64,000 nt of DNA from Nostoc sp. UHCC 0702 (GCA_017164015.1 CP071065.1:4255918-4319917); one strand, 5' to 3'. Shown: positions 52,887 to 62,618, counted from the stretch's first letter. Notes: generated by a model not told the origin, from the letters alone. Translations and numbers: made by a program.

Positions 52887-55800
52887 CTATGACTTTCCCA
52901 GAGGTACAGTCTCCCTTAATTCTGTAATGTTTAATACTTGTTTTATAAGACTATTCAGTGATTTTACCCTGGTCAAGCTCTCCATTTGTTCCTGCACGGT
53001 GGTCGCTAATGGTTGCGGTAAGCTCTTTTGTAAGGCTCCTAAAATTTCTACTCGCTTGATTGAATCAATGCCGAGTTCTGCTTCTAAATCCTGGTCTAGT
53101 CCTAGCATTTCTGGTGGGTAGCCGGTGCGATCGCTCACCAGTTGCACTAAGGTTTGAGTTAAGCTGGTTCGATCTATAAGAGAATTTGCTTGTGAATTAA
53201 CAGAGGCAGACACTACAGGTGCAGTCAAAGTTGCAGGCGAACCTTGTAACAATTGTTCGACAATTCCATTGAGCGACTTCATGCGAGTCAAGCTCTCCAT
53301 TTGTTCCTGCACGGTGGTCGCTAATGGTTGCAGTAAGCTCTTTTGTAAGGCTCCTAAAATTTCTACTCGCTTGATTGAATCAATGCCCAGTTCTGCTTCT
53401 AAATCCTGGTCTAGTCCTAGCATTTCTGGTGGGTAGCCGGTGCGATCGCTCACCAATTGTACTAAGGTCTGAGTTAGGCTAGCTCGTTCTGAGGCAGGGG
53501 AGACAGTCGTTTGAGCATTTTTAGTCACTGCAACAGATAGATTTACAGGTGCAGTATTTAGCTGTACAGGTGCAACTTCTAGCGCGGGGACTGTAGCTAT
53601 TGGCTCAGGGTTGGAGCTTGTTTTGACTTCCGAATCATGAACGGGCTTGGTTGCAATTACAGTCGCCAGTGTTTCAGTATGCCCATTGTGTTGAGAGTGA
53701 CCATTCTTACCATTGTGTTGAGAGTGACCGTTACCATTGCCATTGTGAGTAATCAAAGAACTATTAGGTGTGGCTGTAGCAACTGGATGGATTGTGGGAT
53801 TGGACTGGATACAGTTCAAAAATCTATCCATTACCTGCTCTTGCAGCGATAAAAACTGCTGCATAGTCTGTTGGTAGGACTGGTATGCTTGTAAGGCTGT
53901 TGCCTCTGTTGTTGATAAGCCTGCAACTTCTGTCGGAAGACTAACTGTATTCGAGGTGAGGGAATTGGTAGACATAAACACAGAATTATTTTGTAGGGTT
54001 CTTTCTAAAGGTGTTTGTATAGCATTACCATTAACCACTGGCTGGTTTCCGTTAGATTTCTCAGATGACTGACTAACTAGACGGGAAGCTACTGGGACTG
54101 AGGTCAGGTTTGGGGTTGAGAATTCTGCAATCACTGCTCCATTGCCAATATCTCCATGAGCAACTGTAGCTGTTCCAAATAATTCCATATCAGTAGCTTC
54201 TTTGACAACATTTTTTGGAACTATTCCAGACGGGGTTAAAGAGCTATTACTATATTCTTCAACAATAGTTCTAGGAGTAATTTCGGAATTTGTAGTAACT
54301 GTTAACTGAGTAGGCAAGGACTGGGAATTTTTTTGAACAGCAGTTTCCCAATTCAGAGGTGGTTCTTTTCCTGAATAGCCGACAGCAGCATCTGCTGGTC
54401 TGACACTACCACCATTGACTAACCAGGTGGTTTTCGGCAGTGTTGGCTGACTTGTCAGTTCCACTAGCCGCGACAAGTCAAGACTCTTAACATCTCGTCC
54501 TTCATAAAGGGCTGTTAACTGCATCTTCACGCCACAGTTAATTAAGCTTCCTAAAGCAATTAAGAAACCACGTAACCCCCCACCTTGTCCATCTAAGGAA
54601 ACAGCAGTGAATTTTTTACCTGCAAGTGTTTGGCTAACGAGATTGGTCAGGACACTCTTGGGGCCGAGTTCAATAAAGACTCTGGCCCCACTACTATACA
54701 TATTGTTGATTTGACCAACGAAATTTACTGCGCTAAGTATGTGTTCGGCTAGCTGCTGACGAATTGCCGTTGCTTCAGTATCATAAGGACGAGCAGTGGC
54801 ATTGGCATAAACAGGAATTTGAGGTGGCTGTATCTTGGCAGCATTAATGGGAGCAGCCATTGCTATTTGGGCAGAAGTGACTAGTGCTGAATGGAATGCA
54901 CCTGCTACCGGCAGCATCCGGGCAAGCACTCCTGTGGCATTGAGTGAGTCTACAACCTGTTGTACCTGTTGTTTTTCACCAGAAATGACTGCCTGCAAGG
55001 GGGCATTATGATTGGCAATTAATACTTTGTCAACGCCTTTGATCTGAACTAGTAACTCCTCTTTAGCCATCTGCACTGCTGCCATTGCACCTTCAGAAGC
55101 AGCACAGGCAGCTGCCATGACTCGCCCACGGGTTGCTGATAAGGTGAAAAAGTCTTCTCTAGAGAGGACACCGGCACAGTGGAGAGCTGCATACTCGCCA
55201 TAACTGTGACCTGCTGTCATCGCTGGTTTGATTCCTAAGCGAGCAACTAAATCCATAAATCCGGCTTCGATGGCACCGATAGCTGGTTGAGCTACCTGAG
55301 TATCGGTCAGCTGCATTTGGTTTTGTTTTTCTGCCTCTTGTGAGTAGGCACTGGGAGGATAGATGTATTGGCTCAAACGCTTGGGAAAATTGGTTTGTAG
55401 ATACCGATCCGCAAACTCAATTGCTGCACGCATTTCCCCAAAGTAAAGCCCAATTTCTCGCACCATGTCGGGATACTGAGAACCTTGACCGGGAAATAAA
55501 AATACTAATGGTTGCTCATTTCCTGCTGCTGTCAAACTAATTTGGATATGAGGTGGTAGTAATTCAGTAGTTTGATTTTCTAGATAAGCGATCGCTATTT
55601 TTAATGCTTCTCGCAACTGTGACAAGCTGTTGACGACAATACCTGCATAAGCGTGATGGTGCATTTGTGCTTGGGCTTGCTGTGCATAGGTAAAAGCCAA
55701 GTCTGCTAATCTTGGTTGCGCTCCATCCGCTAAAGCAGTTTGCAAGCTATATAGTTCTTGTAACAAGCTAGACTGATCTGCTGCCCGAAAAACCAACAAT

Positions 55801-58800
55801 TCACAAGGAAAATCTCTTGCACCTAATATTGGCTGGGCGACGCTCCCTTGATATTCTTCTAAGACTGCATGGAAGTTTGTACCTCCAAAACCAAAAGCAC
55901 TGACTCCAGCACGGCGAGGATAATCTGGATGAGCTAACCAAGGTTTGGCTTCTTTTGACAAATATACGGGGCTTTGAGGATCGGTGATTGCTGAAAGTGG
56001 ATTTTCCACTTGCATATGAGGAGGAATAACTTGATGATGCAGTGCTAGAGCAGTTTTCACTAAACCAACAATGCCAGCACTAGCTTTGGTATGACCAACC
56101 ATGCTTTTAACTGAACCAATGGCACAAGATTTACTACCAGCTTGATTGTTGACTAAAGTATTGACAATTGTTTCTAATTCTGCTTTATCTCCTGCTGGGG
56201 TACCAGTTCCATGAGCTTCGTACAAAGCCAGAGTATTAGGCGAAAATCCAGCTTTGCGATAAGCACGATTTAAGGCTCGCATCTGTCCTGCTGGCAGGGG
56301 AGCGGTCATGCCTAGAGCTTTACCATCACTAGATCCAGCTACTGCCTTGATGACTGCATAGATGCGATCGCCATCCCGTTCGGCGTCAGCTAATCGTTTG
56401 AGGACGATGACTGCTAGACCTTCACTAATGGCAATTCCGTCAGCAGATTGGTCAAAACTCCGAGAACGACCACGGGGCGAAAGTGCTTGAGTTTTGCTGA
56501 AGCAGAAAAATGCAAAAGGACTCTGCACTGTATCAATACCACCAGCGATCGCCACATGACTGCGACCACTTTCCAACTCCTGTACTGCTAGATCAACGGC
56601 TGCGAGGGAAGAAGCGCAAGCGGCATCGACGGTATAATTAGAACCGCCGAAATCAAAGCGATTGGCGATGCGACCAGCAATCACATTGAGTAACAATCCT
56701 GGGAAAGATTCCTCTGTCCACTCTGGTAAACGATCCCAAACCTTATTACTAGGAGATTCAATAAAGCGAGGAATTTCGGAACGCATGGCATACTGCTGCC
56801 CTAAGTCTGCAATCCCGCCACCAGCCCCTAATATCACTGATGTATGTTCACGGTCAAATTTACCTGACTCATATCCAGCATCTACTAATGCCCTTCGCAC
56901 TACCTCCAGTGCTAGTAATTGCATCGGCTCAATTGACTTGAGGGATTTAGGCGGAATCCCATATCGCAGTGGGTCGAAGGGGACATCATCGATAAAACCC
57001 CCCCACTTAGAATAGATTTTGTCTTTGGTATGGCGATCGCTGTCGTAGTAAAGTCGCCAATCCCATCGGTGGGAAGGAATTTCTGTAATTGCATCAACCT
57101 TACGGAGAATGTTTGACCAGAAAGTTTCTGGATTCTCTGCTTGGGGTAATAAAGTACCAATGCCAATGATGGCTATGTCTGCGGGGGGTGGTGACTGAGA
57201 ATTTAATTGTGCTGGTTGAGAGCGAGAAGCATTCATTAACAAGTTAGTACTGCCTTGAGAAATATCTCGGTGCAAATCGCCAATAGAGCAAACTCGATCG
57301 CGGAGGGTTGCTACTTGACCAATCATGTACATACCGTCTTTTTGTTGGCAAGCTGTATCTACATTGACTAACTGGCCATCTGTGCCTCGCGTCAAACCTT
57401 TAGAAGCAATCCGCAAACGTCCTAAAGTCAGTTCCTCAAGTGTATTTTTAATGTCTTCTGCTGGGCTACCTGCTGCTAACATTTGGCGGCGGGTAGCATA
57501 AAATTCTTGAGCAAAGGGAGTAATGGCACAGCGACTAGCATGACCAGGCCCCGTTTCTAAGTTAATGGTGCGGCTACAAGCAAGAGCTTGCTGTTGGAAG
57601 CCAGGAAGAATTGCTCCACAAGCAACTGCTTCTTCTGTAAATAAGTATGCAGTTCCCATTAGCACACCGATACGCATTCCTCGTTCTACCAAAGGTGCAG
57701 CCATAGCGCTGACCATCGCTGCTGAACGGGCATCATGAATTCCGCCTGCAAACAAAACATGAATTTCTGCTTCTTTACCTGTTGGTACATCATCCAACAG
57801 AGTAGTAATCATGCTTTCCCAAAGGACAAAGCTACTTAACGGGCCGACGTGACCGCCACATTCCCGACCTTCAAAGACAAAACGCTTCGCCCCTTGCTCT
57901 AGGAACATTTTTAAAAGCCGGGGTGAGGGAACGTGGATATAGGTGGCAATTCCTTGAGCTTCAAACTTGGCAGCTTGATCGGGTCGTCCTCCAGCTATGA
58001 GTGCCAAGGGAGGTTTGATTTCGTTGACCGCAGCAATTTGTTCTTCTCGGATTGCTTGGGATACAAACCCCAAAATGCCGACTCCCCAAGAGCGATCGCC
58101 TAACAATTCTTGAGTTTTTTGCAGTAATGACCGCACTTGCTGTCCCCGCATCAATGCTAAAGCCAGCATCGGTAGTCCGCCACTTTGAGATACGGCATTA
58201 GCAAATTCAGCGGTATCGCTTACCCGTGTCATCGGGCCTTGAACGATGGGATATTGAGTGCGGTGGGCAATTGCTAGGGGTGATCCTGCTTTGAGTGGTT
58301 GTTGTTTTTGAGCAATTTTGAGATGGTTTTCACTCTCTTGAAGTAATGCCTGTACAAATCTACCTGTGGTTTGGTAGCGATCGCGTAACTCGGCTGCTAA
58401 TCCTACGGTCTGTCCCATTGGCCAAGCTACTGTTCCTGGTTCTCCCCAACCAATTAACGGTTGTGCTTGCTGTTGCCAATTCTCAATACCACCTGTTATA
58501 TCTGTTGCCAATTCAATCTGCTGGGCAAGTTTTTGTAAGGCTGGAATTGCTGAGAATCCTGGGCGTGATAATACTCGACAACTTTTACCCAGTCTTTCAC
58601 CAATTGCGATCGCTTCTTGTCCATTCAGATTTTTCAACGATGTTTGCCAAGATTCGGGTAAGGGTGATTCTGGCATCAGCCATAACTGATCGTCTAAAAC
58701 TACCCCACTAGCACCAGCAGCCCGACAAGCTGCGGCGGTATGAATACCAATACCACCTTGCACATAAACTGGGCGTGTCTGGATGGCGAGCAGTTTTTGC

Positions 58801-59270
58801 AACAAGATAAAAGCTGAATCTTCTCCCACCCATCCGCCGCTCTCGTGTCCGCGAGCAATAAAACCAGCAATCTCTGATAGTTGTTGCTGATTCAAAGTCT
58901 GTACTTGTGCAACCTCTGTAACTTCCAATAATATTTTGCGGGGCTGTCCTGGTGGCAAAGAAGCAATTATTTGTGTCAGTGATTCCACTTGCCAACCTGC
59001 AAGAATCAACCAGTGGGGATAATGGCAAAGACGTTCTAAAAGTTCTTTGCTGCTAGCAATTTGCTCCCCCCTTAATCGCAACCCTAATGCTTCTTTCCGG
59101 CTAACTATTTTAATCAGTTTGTCTAAATTCTCAATAGCCTGTCTCAAGCCACTGTCAATACAAAATTCTCTATCTAAAATTCCGATACCACCCGCTTGAA
59201 TGACAGCAGATGTGATGCCTGGATATTGTAATTCGATTGGATTAATAGATATACATGTAAATGAAAGCAC
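52887..59270 (-). CDS. PUFA/polyketide synthase subunit: PfaD-like double nitronate-monooxygenase-ER, KS, AT, two ACPs
   Basis: A 2127-residue megasynthase. Residues about 1-310 resemble a degenerate NMO/PfaD barrel (YVQGGIGIHTAAACRAAGASGVVLD). Residues about 330-650 form a second such barrel with better FMN features (YPIVQGPMTRVSD, RECGGHVGP, LFAGGIHDARSAAM, MGTAYLFTEEA), the family of PfaD trans-enoyl reductases. KS about 697-1140 with Cys885 in VDAACASSL. AT about 1250-1560 with Ser1356 in AGHSYGEYAAL. A Ser/Thr/Asn linker about 1600-1930 with GNGNGHSQHNGKNGHSQHNG. Two ACPs with LGIDSIKRVEIL at Ser1965 and Ser2070. The start is GTG with AGAGGAG about 10 nt upstream. First gene of the operon. 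Confidence 0.93.
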   Translation of the reverse strand: MLSFTCISINPIELQYPGITSAVIQAGGIGILDREFCIDSGLRQAIENLDKLIKIVSRKEALGLRLRGEQIASSKELLERLCHYPHWLILAGWQVESLTQIIASLPPGQPRKILLEVTEVAQVQTLNQQQLSEIAGFIARGHESGGWVGEDSAFILLQKLLAIQTRPVYVQGGIGIHTAAACRAAGASGVVLDDQLWLMPESPLPESWQTSLKNLNGQEAIAIGERLGKSCRVLSRPGFSAIPALQKLAQQIELATDITGGIENWQQQAQPLIGWGEPGTVAWPMGQTVGLAAELRDRYQTTGRFVQALLQESENHLKIAQKQQPLKAGSPLAIAHRTQYPIVQGPMTRVSDTAEFANAVSQSGGLPMLALALMRGQQVRSLLQKTQELLGDRSWGVGILGFVSQAIREEQIAAVNEIKPPLALIAGGRPDQAAKFEAQGIATYIHVPSPRLLKMFLEQGAKRFVFEGRECGGHVGPLSSFVLWESMITTLLDDVPTGKEAEIHVLFAGGIHDARSAAMVSAMAAPLVERGMRIGVLMGTAYLFTEEAVACGAILPGFQQQALACSRTINLETGPGHASRCAITPFAQEFYATRRQMLAAGSPAEDIKNTLEELTLGRLRIASKGLTRGTDGQLVNVDTACQQKDGMYMIGQVATLRDRVCSIGDLHRDISQGSTNLLMNASRSQPAQLNSQSPPPADIAIIGIGTLLPQAENPETFWSNILRKVDAITEIPSHRWDWRLYYDSDRHTKDKIYSKWGGFIDDVPFDPLRYGIPPKSLKSIEPMQLLALEVVRRALVDAGYESGKFDREHTSVILGAGGGIADLGQQYAMRSEIPRFIESPSNKVWDRLPEWTEESFPGLLLNVIAGRIANRFDFGGSNYTVDAACASSLAAVDLAVQELESGRSHVAIAGGIDTVQSPFAFFCFSKTQALSPRGRSRSFDQSADGIAISEGLAVIVLKRLADAERDGDRIYAVIKAVAGSSDGKALGMTAPLPAGQMRALNRAYRKAGFSPNTLALYEAHGTGTPAGDKAELETIVNTLVNNQAGSKSCAIGSVKSMVGHTKASAGIVGLVKTALALHHQVIPPHMQVENPLSAITDPQSPVYLSKEAKPWLAHPDYPRRAGVSAFGFGGTNFHAVLEEYQGSVAQPILGARDFPCELLVFRAADQSSLLQELYSLQTALADGAQPRLADLAFTYAQQAQAQMHHHAYAGIVVNSLSQLREALKIAIAYLENQTTELLPPHIQISLTAAGNEQPLVFLFPGQGSQYPDMVREIGLYFGEMRAAIEFADRYLQTNFPKRLSQYIYPPSAYSQEAEKQNQMQLTDTQVAQPAIGAIEAGFMDLVARLGIKPAMTAGHSYGEYAALHCAGVLSREDFFTLSATRGRVMAAACAASEGAMAAVQMAKEELLVQIKGVDKVLIANHNAPLQAVISGEKQQVQQVVDSLNATGVLARMLPVAGAFHSALVTSAQIAMAAPINAAKIQPPQIPVYANATARPYDTEATAIRQQLAEHILSAVNFVGQINNMYSSGARVFIELGPKSVLTNLVSQTLAGKKFTAVSLDGQGGGLRGFLIALGSLINCGVKMQLTALYEGRDVKSLDLSRLVELTSQPTLPKTTWLVNGGSVRPADAAVGYSGKEPPLNWETAVQKNSQSLPTQLTVTTNSEITPRTIVEEYSNSSLTPSGIVPKNVVKEATDMELFGTATVAHGDIGNGAVIAEFSTPNLTSVPVASRLVSQSSEKSNGNQPVVNGNAIQTPLERTLQNNSVFMSTNSLTSNTVSLPTEVAGLSTTEATALQAYQSYQQTMQQFLSLQEQVMDRFLNCIQSNPTIHPVATATPNSSLITHNGNGNGHSQHNGKNGHSQHNGHTETLATVIATKPVHDSEVKTSSNPEPIATVPALEVAPVQLNTAPVNLSVAVTKNAQTTVSPASERASLTQTLVQLVSDRTGYPPEMLGLDQDLEAELGIDSIKRVEILGALQKSLLQPLATTVQEQMESLTRMKSLNGIVEQLLQGSPATLTAPVVSASVNSQANSLIDRTSLTQTLVQLVSDRTGYPPEMLGLDQDLEAELGIDSIKRVEILGALQKSLPQPLATTVQEQMESLTRVKSLNSLIKQVLNITELRETVPLGKS
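52972..53487. repeat. 315-bp tandem duplication encoding the twin ACPs
   Basis: Two roughly 200-bp blocks, 52972-53172 and 53287-53487, repeat at exactly 315 bp (105 codons) and differ at only a few scattered bases. They encode the two ACPs. High DNA identity at synonymous sites means recent duplication or gene conversion. Confidence 0.9.
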
Positions 59271-60576
59271 AAAATTTTTACTCCTCTAAAACCAGGCTAC
59301 TCAAAAAAATGAAAATTTAAGGTATTTTTTTTACTTTATTTTTTTCAAAAAGTGTTGAAATTTCTATTTCAAATATTTTTTAGCTATCTATAATGATGTT
59401 ATAAATGGGTTTTTAGCTTACTACTGTTGTATCTATATAGAAATTTGGGAAAATATACGTTTATCTGAAGCTTTGTTACTTGATTTTTCATAAGATACCT
59501 CCGAAAATTTGCAACCCTGTCTTAGTTAATATGGCCGTAATTCATCAGATTGCATCTTTAATATCGTGTTTTCCCCTCTACCTGTCACTTGAGGAGATAC
59601 CTTCGTATATTGCCCATTGAATTAGATTTGCAACGATTATTCAAAAACTTCGGATTGACAAGCAATTGCAGCTAGATAAATGCTTTCCAGGAGCAGTCAA
59701 TCAATTCCCGCGTAGCTAGGTCGATCATTTTTTGAGTCGGTTGTTCAACAAACCGTTGCCTACAGTTATCCCATTTGAACCGTTGTTTACAGTTGTGGAT
59801 GTGGACATTCTTGAGCATTTGCTAAAAGGCAAAAAAGCAGCAAATAGCTATGCAAGGAGAAAAGCAAGAAACTCTACTTCTGAATCACTACATATTGAAG
59901 GTTACCCCTTTGTTAATAAAGTTATTTACAATACAATGAACTTTTTTGAGATTTTTACATGGTTAATTGTATTTATGTTGCTTCTGTCTTTAGATAGATA
60001 TTTATCACGTTCCAAAAGCCGTGTAAACATCTTCACCAGAAATTAAAAATGTATATAAATATAAAAACTTATATTTGTAGAAAAATAAATAAAATAAAAT
60101 TTATTTTGCGTAGAAATATATTTTATTTAATTATCAAAATTTTGATATTTTGTGAAATTATGTTTCTTTTTGCCGCAAACGCAATTCATTTTTGTTCAAT
60201 AAACAAATTTTATAGTATAATAGGGACTTACATATTATACATAAGCTAATATTATAACCTAATTAAAAATATCTCTGAATTAAGCTAAGGCGTAGCTTTA
60301 TTAAATATTTATATATCGGGATTTCAACAAAAATTTAGTAAATCAGTAAAGTACGTATCGCAATATTTGTTTACAACCTGTCCTAACTTCCACATATCTT
60401 GGCTAGGGCGTGTTTTCAAACTACAACCACAACAAAATACAGGCTATTATGAGCTTAGTATGATGCTGATTTTAGTGATTGATTTAGAGCATAAACTACT
60501 GTAAGTTGGTAAATTTAACGTATTTACTTTTGTTCACGAGAATATCACAATTCGCTTCTAAAAAGCAAGCTATTCA
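59271..60576. other. 1.3-kb region upstream of the synthase operon
   Basis: No convincing gene is seen; small frames at 59732-60046 and 60049-60249 are A+T-driven or have no recognised family, although the former reads protein-like in part (IEGYPFVNKVIYN). The region should hold the megasynthase promoter. GTAAATTTAACGTATTTAC at 60509-60527 is an imperfect dyad whose role is unknown. Confidence 0.45.
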
Positions 60577-60684
60577 ATGACTCAAAGGGTGAAATTCTCT
60601 CAATTTGTGCTAGTGTTCATTGCTGTGCTGGTATTTCACCAAGGTTTACTAGTTCATCGCGGCGGAAATAGAGCAACCATTTAA
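60577..60684 (+). CDS. Tiny ORF (35 aa) with hydrophobic leader and C-terminal HRGGNR
   Basis: ATG at 60577 opens 35 codons ending TAA at 60682-60684. The peptide has a basic front (MTQRVK), a hydrophobic core (FVLVFIAVLVFHQGLL) and the polar end VHRGGNRATI. This layout is that of a small exported or membrane peptide. The HRGGNR end faintly recalls the HRGSGR of PatX-type HetR-inhibitor peptides of filamentous cyanobacteria, but two of six residues differ and the length is short. There is no Shine-Dalgarno. It could be chance. Confidence 0.3.
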   Translation: MTQRVKFSQFVLVFIAVLVFHQGLLVHRGGNRATI

Positions 60685-60833
60685 AGTCCCTAAAAAGCCC
60701 ATTCCATAATACTTTTGACTTTTGACTTTTGACTTTTGACTTCCGCCTTGCGGTACTAGTTTGATATCTTGCACTTCTCCCTACTAACCCAGGTTCCGTA
60801 AAGGTATGCGTGACAAGGCTACCTTATTTTTAT

Positions 60834-60890
60834 AGGACTTACGCGCATTGTCATATTTTTTTCTTGTTGATTGTACTGGGTCAATAGTCA
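60834..60890. repeat. Dispersed repeat GGACTTACGCGCATTGTCAT
   Basis: The same sequence including a T-run and GTCAATAGTC follows at 24863 onward. Short GACTTTT units (60715-60740) precede it. Confidence 0.8.
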
Positions 60891-61080
60891 AAAGTCCAAA
60901 AAACCTTCCGGATTGCTATATTGTGTTAACCAAGATTTTCTACAAGCTGACAACTTGGGGTCGGATTTATCCGTTTATAGTTACTATTAATGCCTTTTAA
61001 AACGACGAAGGGTTAATATTACCGTGATAAACTATATGTCATGCTTTCACTTCCTCCAAAATGTATCTTGGAAATGATAA

Positions 61081-62100
61081 ATGAAGATTAGTTTGCAAAA
61101 GAGCGCGATGTCAAGTCTCTTATTGAGTGTACTACTAACGAGTTCAATGTTCAGTTGTCGCTCACTTGATGCCCAAGAAAGAATTCCCACAGGACAGTTA
61201 AATACAGATAGAATCCAGCAAAAAAGGCAACAACAGCTATCACAACCAGGTAATATGAGTGAAAATCGTAGAGAATTGAACGTTCAGAATCTGCGTCGTA
61301 CCTATTATCTATATACTCCCGCGTCTTACAACCCAAATAAACCAATGGCACTAGTTTTAGGTTTGCATGGAGGACGCACTACAGCACAGAAATTTTTGCG
61401 AACTACAAAATTTAATAATCTAGCTGAGCAAGAAGGCTTTATTGTTGCCTATCCTCAAGGAATTAATAAAAATTGGAACGACGGACGTGATGCGTCCGGT
61501 TTGCCTACTCAAGATGATGTTGCCTTCATAGCAGCCGTTATTCAGGATATAAAAAACATTAGAAATATTGATCATCGCAGAATTTATGCCGTAGGTATTT
61601 CTAATGGTGGTTTTTTGACACAAAGGCTAGCCTGTCAACTATCAGACCAAATAGCAGCCTTTGCCTCAGTTGCTTCAACGCTAGCACAACCACTTCAATT
61701 GGAGTGCCAACCAAAAAGACCAGTTTCCATCATGATGATCAATAGCCCCGACGATAAAATTGTACCTTGGCGAGGAGGCAGAATGACTAAAGGTCAAGGA
61801 GGAAACATTCTGTCTGTTCCTGCAACTATCAAATTTTGGCAAAATAAAAATCGCTGCAATTCGCAGCCACAAGTTCAAAGCATTGGTGATAACAAACTTA
61901 ATGATGGAACTAAAGTGGAAGTTTCCCTCTATTCTCAAGGATGCAATCGGTCAGAAATCATTTTAGTAACGATTTATGGAGGTGGTCACACCTGGCCTGA
62001 TGGTTCTGAACAACCGCAATGGCTTGTTGGCAAGACCACCCGAAAGATAAAGGGTAGCCAATATATCTGGAATTTTTTTCAACGTCATACCTTACCGTGA
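61081..62100 (+). CDS. PHB-depolymerase-type (LpqC/feruloyl esterase-like) secreted esterase
   Basis: A 339-residue alpha/beta hydrolase of the poly(3-hydroxybutyrate) depolymerase/LpqC family. Residues 1-26 form an export signal (basic start, SSLLLSVLLTSSMFSC), with a possible lipobox Cys26. RRTYYLYTPASYNPNKPMAL is the opening strand; the nucleophile Ser is in YAVGISNGGFLTQRLAC, the Asp in MINSPDDKIVPWRGG and the His in YGGGHTWPDG. It should be an exported esterase; many relatives cleave feruloyl or acetyl esters rather than PHB. It is divergent from the synthase operon and may or may not be linked. Confidence 0.88.
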   Translation: MKISLQKSAMSSLLLSVLLTSSMFSCRSLDAQERIPTGQLNTDRIQQKRQQQLSQPGNMSENRRELNVQNLRRTYYLYTPASYNPNKPMALVLGLHGGRTTAQKFLRTTKFNNLAEQEGFIVAYPQGINKNWNDGRDASGLPTQDDVAFIAAVIQDIKNIRNIDHRRIYAVGISNGGFLTQRLACQLSDQIAAFASVASTLAQPLQLECQPKRPVSIMMINSPDDKIVPWRGGRMTKGQGGNILSVPATIKFWQNKNRCNSQPQVQSIGDNKLNDGTKVEVSLYSQGCNRSEIILVTIYGGGHTWPDGSEQPQWLVGKTTRKIKGSQYIWNFFQRHTLP

Positions 62101-62103
62101 CTA

Positions 62104-62250
62104 CTGTCTGACTTTCCCGTTATCTCTTTGACAAGACCACAACCTTCTTGGTTACCGTCGTTAAAGTCTTGATTTAAAGGTAGTCCTGTCTGTTGAGATG
62201 CTTCAACAAATGCCAGGGTTAGAGGATGTGGGTCGCGCAAGTCAGCAACA
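62104..62250 (-). pseudogene. GMC-family oxidoreductase fragment
   Basis: On the minus strand from about 62250 to 62104 the frame reads DPHPLTLAFVEASQQTGLPL and then NQDFNDGNQEGCGLV, a segment recognisable from the middle of GMC oxidoreductases (choline dehydrogenase type). About 49 codons survive and neither FAD motif is present. A decay remnant. Confidence 0.6.
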
Positions 62251-62254
62251 TTAA

Positions 62255-62488
62255 TCTGGGATTTTAGGCGAGGAACAAAACCAACTCAAGGAACAACCAC
62301 GCGAAAAGCAGGTGCAACAATGTGATCGCGCTTACCCAGATATTTGCATTCCACCCAATTCGGCAGATTTGAACTGCCCTGATATTCCCTATCGCAGATT
62401 TAGAGTTATTCCACCAGATCCGCACGGTTTTGATAGAGATGGGGATAAAGCAAAAACAGAGTCTGCCAATATGCTAAGCATAAGCTAA
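62255..62488 (+). pseudogene. Remnant with CDRAYPDICIPP...DPHGFDRDGD, thermonuclease-associated C-terminal domain
   Basis: An open frame from 62255 to TAA 62486-62488 carries CDRAYPDICIPPNSADLNC and IPYRRFRVIPPDPHGFDRDGD. This cysteine-containing calcium-binding-like tail is attached to thermonuclease-type and other exported proteins in cyanobacteria. The upstream catalytic part is absent and no start is good (a GTG at 62312 is possible). Probably a broken gene. Confidence 0.55.
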
Positions 62489-62618
62489 TGCGCCTACAAG
62501 TTGCACTTTGCACGATTGAGTTGGCAGTCAACGGTCAACAGTCAACAGTCGCGCGTAGATTTGGACTCTGGACAGCCTTCACAAATAATTGTGCAATTTA
62601 AATGCATAACAGCTTACT

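Noticed and set aside
60049..60249. 66-codon ORF in very AT-rich DNA
   Set aside because: Composition is Lys/Ile/Tyr/Phe only as dictated by A+T bias; no start signal.
60906..60911. TCCGGA box resembling the DIF motif upstream of heterocyst genes
   Set aside because: A six-base match is expected by chance about once in 4 kb and no -10 box is correctly spaced.
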